From Methanobrevibacter sp. (GTDB taxonomy: Archaea; Methanobacteriota; Methanobacteria; Methanobacteriales; Methanobacteriaceae), in the NCBI GenBank assembly GCA_024689425.1, contig JAILDN010000073.1:1-47201 (forward strand): a stretch of DNA of 47,201 bases. The letters are read 5' to 3'. How positions within the stretch are numbered: position 1 is the first letter of the stretch; every line of letters begins with the position of its first letter. This document shows, piece by piece, positions 16,862 to 25,832 of this stretch. The notes beneath the pieces were generated by a model. It was not told where the DNA came from, searched no databases, and saw nothing but the letters and a program-made list of their open reading frames with translations. A program made the translations under genes and the position numbers.

Positions 16862-19800
16862 TTAAATCCCCCGGATATTAACATCTGAAACTTGAGTTAA
16901 ACTTTCTAAACCTAACGTTACAATTTTTTGACATTCTCTTTCAGTTAAATTACGAGCATCTAATTGCCATGCTCCTTTTTGAACATTGAATATTATTGTC
17001 TTATTAGAATTACCCATTGAAGGCATTACCTGTGACAACATGTTCATATTCCGTAAGCTTCCCGGATTAAAACTAGATAACATTCCAAGATTATTTCCAA
17101 TATCAAGTGATGGTGAACCCCAGGCATTTACAACATCACGGCTAATATTACGAACTGTCCTTACAAGTAATGCTGCACCGGATTTTACTTTTTCAACAGA
17201 GTATTCGCCAATTTCTTGACCCCACATACGGGCAACTGCACCTGGTGAATGTGATTCAGCACCATCTCTTGCAGCTTGAACCGCCTGTTCAGCTGCTCTT
17301 CTACATGCTTCTGCAAGAGCACCACTACCACTATTAACTGCTTGAACAGCAAAATTCATTTCTGCTCTTGCAATATCCGATAATTTAAAACTAGATTGGA
17401 ATGCAGTTCTAGCACTATTACCTGCAGTTGTACCTCCAGTTGTCATAGTAGCATTAAATACTGCCATTGCAGAAGTTGCTTGAGCATTTACTTCCCCAGA
17501 CAAACCGGACATTCCTTGAATAACACCTGCTTTGATGCCGGCACCAATTCCAACAGATGAAGCAGCAAAACTACCACGCATACTTGCAAGGGTAGCTCTT
17601 AATTGATTCATAGTATTTCTTACACTAGCCAATACCCCGGAAACATTATTAACATTACTTCCATTTAATTTATTCAATTCAGTTACTGATTTCTTTATTG
17701 CGGAAACAGCCATTTGCACTTTCAAACTTGCTTCAGGCCCAATGAAAGGAACTGTATTAATTGAACTTACTGCTCTCCCCATTGTTGTTGTGACAGTGCT
17801 CATAGTAGTTAATTTTGCTGATAAACCTTCAGGGACTTGAGGTATTCCTTGTAATTGTAGCAATTGATTAGCAGTGTTCTGCAATACTCCTCTTGCAGTA
17901 TTTATCCTCACTGGCAATATTGCTAATGAAACAATATTTGGGAAATTCGCATTTTGCATTTGACTTATAACATTAGCCACCATCTTAGTAGCATCAGCAA
18001 TCCGAGTAACTTTTGTTGTAGTGCCTCCAGGAACATCAGGAATATTATTAAGTGTTGCTATCTCCCTACTTGCTCCTTCAATATCATTCTTTGCAGATCT
18101 AAGACTACCAACAAAATCAGTGTTTCCAAATAAATTACCTGTCCATTCCATCCAATTTATATCACCTAAAGATGAAATTACATTAGGAATAACTTTTAAA
18201 GTATCTGTCACTGATTTTAATTTACCAGCAACACCCTTTGGAATCTCCGGAAGATTATTAAGACTTGCTACTTCCCTACTTGCTCCTTCAATATCGTTTT
18301 TCGCAGATCTAAGACTACCAACAAAATCAGTATTACCGAATAGGTTTCCCGTCCACTCTGCCCAGTTAATATCTGCCAATGCAGATGTTGCGTCTTTTAC
18401 GGATTTCAAAGAATCAGCAACTGCTTTTAACTTAGTAGCCACACCTTTTGGAATTTCCGGTAAATCTGTAAACTCAGATAATGCAGTAGCTGCATCAACA
18501 ATATCCTGCTTTGCATCTTTCAATGTGTGAATCACATCAGTATTACCAAATAAGTTACCTGTAATCTCTGTCCAGTTTAAATCTTGTAATGATTTCATTG
18601 CATCTGCTACGGATTTCAATGAGTCACTAGTTGATTTTAATTTAGTAACAACGCCTTTATCTATTTCAGGAAGATTACTGAATTCACTAATTTCTTTAGC
18701 TGCAGTTGCAATATCTTCTTTCGCTTTCTTTATTGCAGATGTAACAGTACCCAAGCCCGCAACCCATGCGATAAATCCTGCAAATGCAGTGACTCCTGTG
18801 ACTTCTGTCATAGTATTCATTGCGTCAGAAACAAGTTTCATACTATCGGAGAATGCTTTTAGTTTGCCAGGAATACTTTTATCAATTGTACCTACAGCAG
18901 ACAACTCATTAACAATTGGAATCACTGTTTTTAACTGGTTTACTGCAACTTGTATTGGGTTAACTATCATGAACAATCCAGTAACCCAAAGGTTAGCACC
19001 AGTCATTATAGATGCAAATGTCATTTCACCCATTGCAATACCAATTTGCAAAAGTGCTTCACCAGTTTGTTTAATACCTTTTATATCATCGTCTAAATCA
19101 ACACCGCCGAAATCGAGTGCATCAACTAATAATTGTATGCCTTTGATACAGAGTAAAGCTTCTGCTGCAATGGCTGTTACAACAGGAATCATTATTGCAA
19201 TTACAACTGCAATTTCTAATAATGGCACTAACATTGACATTACACCAGCACTGAAACTTTGCATTCCAACTGCTGCTTCTTCAGCCATTACTCCTTCTGC
19301 TGCGGCCTGAGGCCCAATAGTTTTTAAAGGTGCACCTGCTTCTACGATTTCTTCAGTTTCTTTTACAACTGCAGTAGTTCCTTTTGAAGTAGCACCACCT
19401 AAAATATTACCTCCCGCAGCCATGTTCATTGCATCTCCAGGAGTAATTGCAGAAACTGTAGAAACTGCAGTAGCTGCTTCTTCAGCTGCACGGAACTTAT
19501 TCAACCAATCAGTAGCTGTACTTATTGCAGTTTTAGCAGCACTAAAACCATCAACAATGCCACGTATTCCTTGACTGGTTTGGCCTACTACCATCATGCT
19601 TTGGCTGAACATGTCAATTCCTTCAGCAGCAACAATTATCCCTGCTGCAAGATTTCCACCAGTTGCTGAGTTTAAATCTAAGAATGCTTTTTTCACTTCT
19701 TTGATTTGTGGTAAAAATTCGTTACCAATTTTTTTACCTGCGGATGAAAAAGCTTTTCCTAATCTTGCATCTAAACCCTCATTGGTTTCCATTAATGCTG

Positions 19801-20437
19801 AAGTGTCACCAGTACATTTTTGTATTGCAGCGATATAACCTTCAATATCATCTTCTTTACCGCTCCACAATCCGGTTCTCATCAATGCATCTTCACTGAT
19901 ACCGTATTGGTCAAGTGATGCGAAAGCTCCTTTAATACCTTTACTTAGGTTCATCATTGCCTGTTCTGCTAGTTCAACAGATCCAGTTTGTGCTAATACT
20001 TTTGCACCGAATTGAGCTATACCTTCAGTTGCATTATAAATTTGATCATCAGTTGCACCTGTTGCAGATTTGAATGCGTTCATAGCAGGAATCAAACTCT
20101 GCATACTTACAAGACTTGTATTAGTTACATTATCAATATGTTGGTTTAATTTTGCAGCTGACTCTGAAGATTGAGTCATTAATTTTACCAATACTGCATT
20201 TGTTTCTGCTTTACTGGTAGTACCTAGTAATAAGTCTGAAGCAGATTTTCCTTGGGATAATTTACTGAAAAGGTTATTACTTACATTAGAAAGGTTCATT
20301 AAACCTGAGTTCATACTATTAATTGCTTGTGTTGCATTGGATGCCATGCTTTGAGCAGTACTTCCAACATTTTTGAAAACGTTACTTGCGTCATCTGTTG
20401 CACTAATAGTAAGCATTATGTCTTCTAATGTAGCCAT
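16862..20437 (-). CDS. Tape measure protein
   Basis: A 1191-residue, mainly helical protein, the largest in the window. The start is typical of tape measures (MATLEDIMLTISATDDASNVFKNVGSTAQSM). Hydrophobic segments at about 395-450 (MLVPLLEIAVVIAIMIPVVTAIAAEALLC) may cross the membrane on injection. Residues about 560-880 contain tandem 70-residue repeats (SLKSVxDAxxxLxDINWxEWTGNLFGNTDFVGSLRSAK...), with DNA copies spaced exactly 210 bp (18111, 18321, 18531). The C-terminus (EIGEYSVEKVKSGAALLVRTVRN) is also typical. It sets tail length and is located behind the tail chaperones as usual. ATG with AAGAAGGG. Confidence 0.9.
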   Translation of the reverse strand: MATLEDIMLTISATDDASNVFKNVGSTAQSMASNATQAINSMNSGLMNLSNVSNNLFSKLSQGKSASDLLLGTTSKAETNAVLVKLMTQSSESAAKLNQHIDNVTNTSLVSMQSLIPAMNAFKSATGATDDQIYNATEGIAQFGAKVLAQTGSVELAEQAMMNLSKGIKGAFASLDQYGISEDALMRTGLWSGKEDDIEGYIAAIQKCTGDTSALMETNEGLDARLGKAFSSAGKKIGNEFLPQIKEVKKAFLDLNSATGGNLAAGIIVAAEGIDMFSQSMMVVGQTSQGIRGIVDGFSAAKTAISTATDWLNKFRAAEEAATAVSTVSAITPGDAMNMAAGGNILGGATSKGTTAVVKETEEIVEAGAPLKTIGPQAAAEGVMAEEAAVGMQSFSAGVMSMLVPLLEIAVVIAIMIPVVTAIAAEALLCIKGIQLLVDALDFGGVDLDDDIKGIKQTGEALLQIGIAMGEMTFASIMTGANLWVTGLFMIVNPIQVAVNQLKTVIPIVNELSAVGTIDKSIPGKLKAFSDSMKLVSDAMNTMTEVTGVTAFAGFIAWVAGLGTVTSAIKKAKEDIATAAKEISEFSNLPEIDKGVVTKLKSTSDSLKSVADAMKSLQDLNWTEITGNLFGNTDVIHTLKDAKQDIVDAATALSEFTDLPEIPKGVATKLKAVADSLKSVKDATSALADINWAEWTGNLFGNTDFVGSLRSAKNDIEGASREVASLNNLPEIPKGVAGKLKSVTDTLKVIPNVISSLGDINWMEWTGNLFGNTDFVGSLRSAKNDIEGASREIATLNNIPDVPGGTTTKVTRIADATKMVANVISQMQNANFPNIVSLAILPVRINTARGVLQNTANQLLQLQGIPQVPEGLSAKLTTMSTVTTTMGRAVSSINTVPFIGPEASLKVQMAVSAIKKSVTELNKLNGSNVNNVSGVLASVRNTMNQLRATLASMRGSFAASSVGIGAGIKAGVIQGMSGLSGEVNAQATSAMAVFNATMTTGGTTAGNSARTAFQSSFKLSDIARAEMNFAVQAVNSGSGALAEACRRAAEQAVQAARDGAESHSPGAVARMWGQEIGEYSVEKVKSGAALLVRTVRNISRDVVNAWGSPSLDIGNNLGMLSSFNPGSLRNMNMLSQVMPSMGNSNKTIIFNVQKGAWQLDARNLTERECQKIVTLGLESLTQVSDVNIRGI

Positions 20438-20439
20438 TT

Positions 20440-20712
20440 TTAAAACCCTTCTTTAAATTTTTGCTTGTTTATCTCGTCTTGTATTTTCTGATATTCCCTA
20501 TATTCGCTCCTGACAATGTTACTATATTTGTGTATCAGAATCATCATGTCGGGATGGAATTTTTTTCTGATTACTTCGCTCATTACGATGCCTAAGTGTT
20601 GGGAGACTCTGAAATAGACTTCTCCCATGAAGCTATCACTCATCGAGAAATAAGTTTTCTGTTTTCTCCTCATCGATGTGGAGCATTTGTCTGACTTTAT
20701 TGTAGAGGTCAA
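20440..20712 (-). CDS. Tail assembly chaperone extension (frameshift product or coupled ORF)
   Basis: The open frame overlaps the end of the upstream chaperone gene by 77 bp in the +1 frame. The TTG at 20712 is an unlikely start. The first ATG that overlaps the upstream stop (ATGAGTGA, start 20643) would give 67 residues (MSDSFMGEVYFRVSQHLGIVMSEVIRKKF ...), but it has no ribosome site. Most tailed phages express this second frame as a fusion by programmed frameshift (lambda G/GT). The TTT-C at 20647-20650, where a Phe tRNA could slip forward, is a possible site. It sits just before the tape measure gene, as expected. Confidence 0.6.
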   Translation of the reverse strand: MTSTIKSDKCSTSMRRKQKTYFSMSDSFMGEVYFRVSQHLGIVMSEVIRKKFHPDMMILIHKYSNIVRSEYREYQKIQDEINKQKFKEGF

Positions 20713-21397
20713 TTACTGTCATGACTTCTATTTTATTCCAGAATTTTAATTTTTGATTATAAGATTTAAAACTTGCATTTTCAAATTCTACTTGTCTTGC
20801 TAGGAATTCTCTCATTCCTGCAATCTTGTAATCCATATCGTATTCTTTTTCTTCGTATTTTTCTGCGATATGTTCTGCGAGTTTTCTTTCTTCATCAGTG
20901 AATATTTGTTGTCCAGACATTACTTTTCCCCAAACAACTCTTTCACTTGTGTTTAGTTCTTTGAAGAGATTTGCGTGAGCTTGCATTTCACTGATTGCTT
21001 GACTGTCAGTTAATGGTTTAACTATTAGGTCAAGTATGACTTCTTCACCATTTTTTAACTTGTATATCATTTGAAGAGTATAGTTTTCTTCTAATTCATC
21101 GATTAAGGCTAATAGTTCTTTTTCTGATTTAATGTGTTTTCTTACTGTTTCAACACTTTCATCAACATTAGCCACGTCCAATTTTTTCATAGCTTCCCTA
21201 TATTTATAGAGAACTTCTTTTAAGTAACTTAATTCTTCATCAGTTAATTCTTCTTGATTCAAACATTTTTCAACTATAGTTATCTCGTCTTCTTCAAGTA
21301 CATCTAAAGGTAATTGTTTACATTCAGTGAGATATTGTGTTTTAAGTAAATGTTGGTCAATAAACTCTTTTTCTTCTGTAGTAACTTCTTTTGACAT
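20636..21397 (-). CDS. Tail assembly chaperone
   Basis: A 253-residue acidic helical protein (YLTECKQLPLDVLEEDEITIVEKCLNQEELTDEELSYLKEVLYKYREAM). It follows the tube gene after a terminator/promoter pair and precedes the tape measure, which defines the G-type chaperone position. Such proteins coat the tape measure during tail assembly. The central MIYKLKNGEEVILDLIVKPLTDSQAISEM region looks like the conserved fold. ATG with AAAGGAG. Identification is by context and composition. Confidence 0.65.
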   Translation of the reverse strand: MSKEVTTEEKEFIDQHLLKTQYLTECKQLPLDVLEEDEITIVEKCLNQEELTDEELSYLKEVLYKYREAMKKLDVANVDESVETVRKHIKSEKELLALIDELEENYTLQMIYKLKNGEEVILDLIVKPLTDSQAISEMQAHANLFKELNTSERVVWGKVMSGQQIFTDEERKLAEHIAEKYEEKEYDMDYKIAGMREFLARQVEFENASFKSYNQKLKFWNKIEVMTVIDLYNKVRQMLHIDEEKTENLFLDE

Positions 21398-21447
21398 GCG
21401 AAAAAACTCCTTTTAACATTCATTTTAGTTTTTAAAAATAAATTGTG

Positions 21448-21515
21448 CTATAAAAAAAAAGAAAAAAAATATTTTATATAATTAAATCTTGTATAAAAAA
21501 AATAGAAAAAAATAA
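21448..21515 (-). promoter_or_regulatory. Terminator-promoter pair between tail tube and chaperone genes
   Basis: On the minus strand, T-runs opposite A-runs at 21494-21511 follow the tube gene and should terminate the sheath-tube transcript. Then come TACAAGATT and a TATA-like TTATATAAAAT (about 21470-21482). The order T-runs, TACAAGATT, TATA is the same as in front of the variable fiber gene (2790-2870). It would allow capsid-sheath-tube products to be made in excess over the tape measure and baseplate. Confidence 0.45.
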
Positions 21516-21530
21516 TTTGAAGGAATATAT

Positions 21531-21935
21531 TTAGTGTTTGAACACTAAAGCTTCAAATTTAATACCGAAAGTACCATCAGTAGGAGTAGTATCAAAATCA
21601 CCAATAGTAGCGTATCTTAATACACCCATTTCTTCATAATCACCATCGTTAACAATATTGTAACATGCGATATTAAGACCTAATGGATCATCATCTAAAT
21701 CATCATACATTTGCATGACGTCATCCCAGTATTTTAATGGGATGTCAGATAACTCACCAGAATATTCTTCATCAGAAGTTTTCCATCCGATGCCATGTCT
21801 TACATTATCAACTTTAATCCTATCTTTTTTCTTTTTACCGGAAAATTTGATAGAACCCGGGACTAATTTATCATTCATTTTTAAAATCGCTAAATCATAT
21901 GATTTTTCAATGAATTCAACATTTTGATCAGCCAT
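21531..21935 (-). CDS. Tail tube protein
   Basis: A 134-residue protein if started at the ATG at 21935 (MADQNVEFIEKSYDLAILKMNDKLVPGSIKFSGKK). A GTG three codons earlier is possible but less well placed. The pattern WKTSDEEYSGELSDIPLKYWDDVMQMYDDL and the C-terminal DGTFGIKFEALVFKH fit tube proteins of the XkdM/gp19 class. It directly follows the sheath gene, the normal order in contractile tails. A strong terminator follows it. Confidence 0.7.
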   Translation of the reverse strand: MADQNVEFIEKSYDLAILKMNDKLVPGSIKFSGKKKKDRIKVDNVRHGIGWKTSDEEYSGELSDIPLKYWDDVMQMYDDLDDDPLGLNIACYNIVNDGDYEEMGVLRYATIGDFDTTPTDGTFGIKFEALVFKH

Positions 21936-21981
21936 ATCATTCACATCCTAAATAATTTTTTTAAATGTATTTTTTTCTTTT

Positions 21982-23151
21982 CTAATTTTGAGGTGCTGCA
22001 AGAATATCTGGTTCAGATATGTACATCTCGAAACCAATATATAATGTTGAATTAACTGGTTTTGCATTACCTTTAATTAGCATTTGAAAAGGATTTACAC
22101 TTGATTCAGCTAATGTAACTTCTGTTCCTTCTTGCATAGCTCCTTTTTCAATTTCTTCCTCCACAATATTATTAATATCAGTTTGGAATAACTTAATTGA
22201 AGATTGTAACTCTTTCTTTTTCAAGTAAGGGTAAGCAGCAACATAAATACGATTGATGAGATGATCTACATTTCTTCTGAAATGAGGTAACACATCATTT
22301 GGTCTGACAGATGCTGCCATTGCAGATGATACTCCAAGACATATTTTAGCATGCTCGATACTGCCTTCCATTTCTTTTCTGATGAAGTTTATACCTGCGT
22401 TTTGCAAGTCTTCTTCCATATCTTCAGTTCTTACAACAACATCATCTGGAGATACACTTCTGAAATCGAAATAACCAGGTTCTTCATCGTAAGGTGTTAA
22501 ACAGAATCTTGCAACAATTTCTGGATATCCATCAGGTACACATGGTAAAACACGACTTTTTTGGATATATGCAGCACTTGAATCATCAGTAAGTTTCATC
22601 ATATCTGCGTCTGTTGCATCTTCAACAGTGAACATTAATCTTTTTGGTGAACCTTTTTTTGAATTTTCAACAATGATAGTATTACCAGAGGATATAATTC
22701 CTACAATAGTAGATATTTCAGCTGCAGTTATTGCTGCAGTTTTATCTGCTTTCTTAAATCCGACTAATGCTACTTTTCCAATGTCTTTTTGAGTCATTGC
22801 TAAGTTGAATGCTTTAGCCCATGCTTCACCATTTGAGAATGCGATACTACCCATATCAATGAAATAAACATATGGTAGACCAGCATCATCACTGTAGATC
22901 TTTTTAGTTTCTTTTAAGAATTTTTTAAAGAATTGGTAAGACATATTAGTGTCTGCATTTCCAATTCCACCATTTGCAACAGTAGCACCAATTTCAGCTA
23001 AACCTTTATACTTTTTAATAGCAATGTTAGCTACGTCTACTGTGTTTCCAGTTTGCCCAATAATCAATGGGATTACAGCACCTGACCCAGTCATCTTTGG
23101 ATTTTGGTCAGTTTCAGTGTATGTAATATTAGGTGTTTGTTCAATTGTCAT
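21982..23151 (-). CDS. Contractile tail sheath protein
   Basis: A 389-residue sheath protein. Matching features: N-terminal GSGAVIPLIIGQTG, the central Rossmann-like part with DIGKVALVGF and GNTIIVENSKKG, EPGYFDFRSVSPDDVVV, AGINFIRKEM, and the C-terminal HFRRNVDHLINRIYVAAYPYLKKKELQ and GNAKPVNSTLYIGFEMYISEPD. The gene implies a contractile tail. The characterised methanogen viruses I know of (psiM2 and MSTV1 among them) are, to my knowledge, siphoviruses. It is followed by the tube gene 38 bp on. ATG with GGTGAT. Confidence 0.85.
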   Translation of the reverse strand: MTIEQTPNITYTETDQNPKMTGSGAVIPLIIGQTGNTVDVANIAIKKYKGLAEIGATVANGGIGNADTNMSYQFFKKFLKETKKIYSDDAGLPYVYFIDMGSIAFSNGEAWAKAFNLAMTQKDIGKVALVGFKKADKTAAITAAEISTIVGIISSGNTIIVENSKKGSPKRLMFTVEDATDADMMKLTDDSSAAYIQKSRVLPCVPDGYPEIVARFCLTPYDEEPGYFDFRSVSPDDVVVRTEDMEEDLQNAGINFIRKEMEGSIEHAKICLGVSSAMAASVRPNDVLPHFRRNVDHLINRIYVAAYPYLKKKELQSSIKLFQTDINNIVEEEIEKGAMQEGTEVTLAESSVNPFQMLIKGNAKPVNSTLYIGFEMYISEPDILAAPQN

Positions 23152-23192
23152 TTAATCACCATCTCAATAAAATTTTTTTTATTAATTTTCTT

Positions 23193-23432
23193 TTAGTTTC
23201 CTAAGAAGTCTGATAAGATTTTATCAAATTCTTTTTGAGTTAATGATGGTTTCACCTCTTGGAAACCATAATCTGTTTTTTCTTTTTCAAATTGCGGTAA
23301 TAAACCAGCTTTTGCTAATGCTCCAGTGATGATGTATTCACGCAATTCAGATTCTTCTACTAACTCGTAGAGTATTCTTTTTTTACCAGCATCCTTTTTT
23401 TCTGGTGCTGGTTCTTCTTTTTTCTTTGTCAT
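23193..23432 (-). CDS. Small protein before the sheath gene
   Basis: A 79-residue charged protein (MTKKKEEPAPEKKDAGKKRILYELVEESELREYIITGALAKAGLLPQF ...). Its Lys/Glu/Pro-rich start and short helical rest resemble small phage proteins placed between the tail terminator and the sheath. Its start overlaps the stop of the preceding gene. Function unknown. Confidence 0.5.
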   Translation of the reverse strand: MTKKKEEPAPEKKDAGKKRILYELVEESELREYIITGALAKAGLLPQFEKEKTDYGFQEVKPSLTQKEFDKILSDFLGN

Positions 23433-24040
23433 ATTAAATCATCTTCAAACATTAAATCAGTAGGCACATGTCCGCCAAGGTCATGTGAAAGAATGTAATT
23501 TAAATCAAATTTGATTAGTGTTCTCAAAACAGGTTCCGCAACATCTAATTCATCCATTTCAGATATCCCAGATATTTTGAATGAATTCTTGATAATATGA
23601 TGTTGACTAAACCAACTGGTGTAATCATTCTCACGTGGATGTGGGCATTGGCTTTTAGCTGAACGGCCATTGAGGACTGTTAATGCTTCACATTCCCGTT
23701 CTAAAAAAGTACATGTTCCATTATTATAATGTGAACATGTTGAATAATGATTTCCTAATGCTTTGAAAAACAGTAATCTTATTTGGCTTAATATTGTGTG
23801 TCTTTCTTCTTCAGTATCACACCAGATATTAATCCAAATTTCAGCATTCTGCTCAAGTACAATTCTTTGAGTAGAATCTGTCCGGTAATCCCTTTTCACT
23901 TCCATATCTGAAGCTTGATCAATAGTTATACAAGGTGTTTTATCCCTTGATTTTAATCTTTTGACAATGGGTATGGCTTTCTCATCATAAATGATATTGC
24001 CTTTTAGGATTTCCCAAAATGCTTTCACCATAGGATACAT
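23429..24040 (-). CDS. Tail terminator-like protein with cysteine-rich insert
   Basis: A 203-residue protein in the position of the tail terminator or completion protein, after the HK97 gp10-like gene and before the sheath. The outer parts (DSTQRIVLEQNAEIWINIWCDTEEERHTILSQIRLLFFKAL; VLRTLIKFDLNYILSHDL) fit that role. In between is an insert with four or more cysteines (CSHYNNGTCTFLEREC ... QCPHPREN), which may bind a metal. Assignment by context. Confidence 0.5.
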   Translation of the reverse strand: MYPMVKAFWEILKGNIIYDEKAIPIVKRLKSRDKTPCITIDQASDMEVKRDYRTDSTQRIVLEQNAEIWINIWCDTEEERHTILSQIRLLFFKALGNHYSTCSHYNNGTCTFLERECEALTVLNGRSAKSQCPHPRENDYTSWFSQHHIIKNSFKISGISEMDELDVAEPVLRTLIKFDLNYILSHDLGGHVPTDLMFEDDLI

Positions 24041-24047
24041 AATTATT

Positions 24048-24404
24048 TCACCTTATTATTCCTTCTTTCACAAGCATATCATTGATATTTTTTTGAACTA
24101 GATTATCTCCAGTAATTTGTTTTGCGGTACGGGTGACAAACGGATTCGCATCCATTTTTGAAGTTCCATATTGGTTATAATACCAATATTTCACACCACA
24201 TGTTAAACAAACAGTTCCCATACTGGGATGGTCTGTTCCAATACTTCTTCTTAATGTTCCTGTTTTAACAGGTGCTTCTCTTTGACAAATACTATCAGCT
24301 TCAACAATCACTCTTTTCAGTGCTTCATCCGCTATCTTATCAATCTTTGCACCTACCACTTTACGAAAATGTTCACTGTACTCAATCTTGATTGTCATGC
24401 TCAT
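24048..24404 (-). CDS. HK97 gp10-like head-tail protein
   Basis: A 118-residue protein with the classic pattern of the HK97 gp10 family: REAPVKTGTLRRSI, a beta-sheet core, then YYNQYGTSKMDANPFVTRTAKQ. These proteins act at the head-tail joint or as minor tail components. It overlaps the preceding gene by 23 bp. Confidence 0.8.
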   Translation of the reverse strand: MSMTIKIEYSEHFRKVVGAKIDKIADEALKRVIVEADSICQREAPVKTGTLRRSIGTDHPSMGTVCLTCGVKYWYYNQYGTSKMDANPFVTRTAKQITGDNLVQKNINDMLVKEGIIR

Positions 24405-24747
24405 AATTAATCACTTCTTTTCTATGCTTTTTGATAGTGATTTCCTTATGATCTATTAACCCATGATTCCAAGTTTCAACAGATCCAACAATTTCAAAAG
24501 TACCTAGGTTAGGTATCTTTATAAGGTCAGTGTCTTCAATAGGAACATCAATGTTTAACAGAACTTTATAAGTATCTTGTAAGATTTTACCAAAGACTCT
24601 TTGAGATGATGCTGGAGACAATGGTTGAACATCTGCAGGATATTCTCCTTTAGATTGGTATTCATGTTTCTCTCCAAAGAAATCTTCCTCCTGTTCATTA
24701 TACGAATATAATTCAATACGAGCATTCTCGAAAAAAGGAAACATCAT
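24382..24747 (-). CDS. Head closure / head-tail adaptor protein
   Basis: A 121-residue beta-rich protein (FFENARIELYSYNEQEEDFFGEKHEYQSKGEYPADVQPLSPASSQRVFGKILQDTYKVLL). The pattern and gene order match the small head-closure proteins (SPP1 gp16 type) that follow the first connector. It is one base from the preceding stop. Confidence 0.65.
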   Translation of the reverse strand: MMFPFFENARIELYSYNEQEEDFFGEKHEYQSKGEYPADVQPLSPASSQRVFGKILQDTYKVLLNIDVPIEDTDLIKIPNLGTFEIVGSVETWNHGLIDHKEITIKKHRKEVINYEHDNQD

Positions 24748-24748
24748 A

Positions 24749-25327
24749 CTATAACATCCTTGTTAATGGTTTTCTTCTACTCTGCTTCAAATCAGCTAAA
24801 CGTTGATTTATTAATGCAGCTAAAGTGTTTTTTGTATCAAAATTTATGGACACATCATTTTCTTTTATGCTTGATGCATTTTTAGCAGGAGATTTATCTA
24901 ACTCATACATGAGCATGTCATAAGCTAATGGTAATATCTTAGAAGTAATGAAACTATCAGATTCTTTACTAGTGTATTGAACAATTAATGCTTCTCCTTC
25001 TGTTAATTTCTTTAAAAACCTTAACCTACCATTTTCCTTATCAAGAATGTAATCTTTAGGACAGATTCTTGTATGGTCTACTTTCACTTTGAAAATATCC
25101 TGAACAGGATAATGTTTCAAGTTGTAATCTTGACTATCAAAGTTGAAATTAAACTCAATATCAGTACGTGGTACCGGAGACAAGTTCAATCCAGTTTCAG
25201 ATTCTATTTTCATCAATTGGATTTTTAGTAAGTTAATCAAGTCTTCATCAGTGTAAGATTCTAAAGAAATATTTTTGGAAGTTAAAAATGATTTTACAAA
25301 TTCAATATCAATATCTAAGTTTTGCAT
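24749..25327 (-). CDS. Head-tail connector (gp6-like)
   Basis: A 192-residue protein when begun at the ATG at 25327; an in-frame TTG lies six codons earlier. The helical start (IEFVKSFLTSKNISLESYTDEDLINLLKIQLMKIESETGLNL) is typical of the HK97 gp6/SPP1 gp15 connector family, with a beta extension (VPRTDIEFNFNFDSQDYNLKHYPVQDIFKVKVDHTRICPKDYILDKENGRLRFLKKL). It is the first gene after the capsid proteins, as expected. Confidence 0.7.
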   Translation of the reverse strand: MQNLDIDIEFVKSFLTSKNISLESYTDEDLINLLKIQLMKIESETGLNLSPVPRTDIEFNFNFDSQDYNLKHYPVQDIFKVKVDHTRICPKDYILDKENGRLRFLKKLTEGEALIVQYTSKESDSFITSKILPLAYDMLMYELDKSPAKNASSIKENDVSINFDTKNTLAALINQRLADLKQSRRKPLTRML

Positions 25328-25375
25328 TTTAATCAGAACTCCCAAAATCTTATTTTTAAAAAATTCAAAATAATA

Positions 25376-25807
25376 TTATAATCCACCTGGTTCTTCTTCC
25401 AAAGTTTCAGTGGATCCAGTGTAAACAACTTTTTTGTTTACAGTTAAATTCAAGCTAGTAGTATCTGAGTTAACAGTAACATCATCATAAGATGCAAGTG
25501 TATTATAACCTTCAGGTGCAGTAACAGCAACACTGTAAACTCCATAAGGAACATTGTTGATTGATGATCCACCAGCACTTCCAGTTTCACCAGAAGTGAA
25601 AACATCACTGCCACTAGTTAAAGTTACAGTAGCACCAGCCACACCATCTTCATTGTCATCTTTTACTGAAATGTTAACTTTACCTTTTTTAGCTGCAGTT
25701 AACGCATTAACCACTTCAACTACTTCAGCTATTTTATCGTAGAAAAATTTGTCTGCTCCTTCTCTTTGTTTGTAAATTTTAGAGAAAGGAGGTAAATCTA
25801 TAGCCAT
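25376..25807 (-). CDS. Capsid decoration-like protein with Ig-like domain
   Basis: A 143-residue protein. Residues 1-42 are a helical head (FSKIYKQREGADKFFYDKIAEVVEVVNALTAAKK). Residues 43-125 are a carboxypeptidase-regulatory-like Ig domain (VNISVKDDNEDGVAGATVTLTSGSDVFTSGETG ... VPYGVYSVAVTAPEGYNTL). The same type of domain forms the end of the major capsid protein just upstream. It probably sits on the capsid surface as a decoration or accessory protein. ATG behind AGGAGG. Confidence 0.6.
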   Translation of the reverse strand: MAIDLPPFSKIYKQREGADKFFYDKIAEVVEVVNALTAAKKGKVNISVKDDNEDGVAGATVTLTSGSDVFTSGETGSAGGSSINNVPYGVYSVAVTAPEGYNTLASYDDVTVNSDTTSLNLTVNKKVVYTGSTETLEEEPGGL

Positions 25808-25832
25808 TATTAAAACCTCCTTTTAAGCATGT

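Noticed and set aside
18021-19310. Long plus-strand frames opposite the tape measure
   Set aside because: They are mirror frames of a repetitive helical gene, lack ribosome sites and have no domain pattern.
20644-20712. Independent gene starting at the TTG at 20712
   Set aside because: No ribosome site, rare start, and the position matches the frameshift overlap of tail chaperones.
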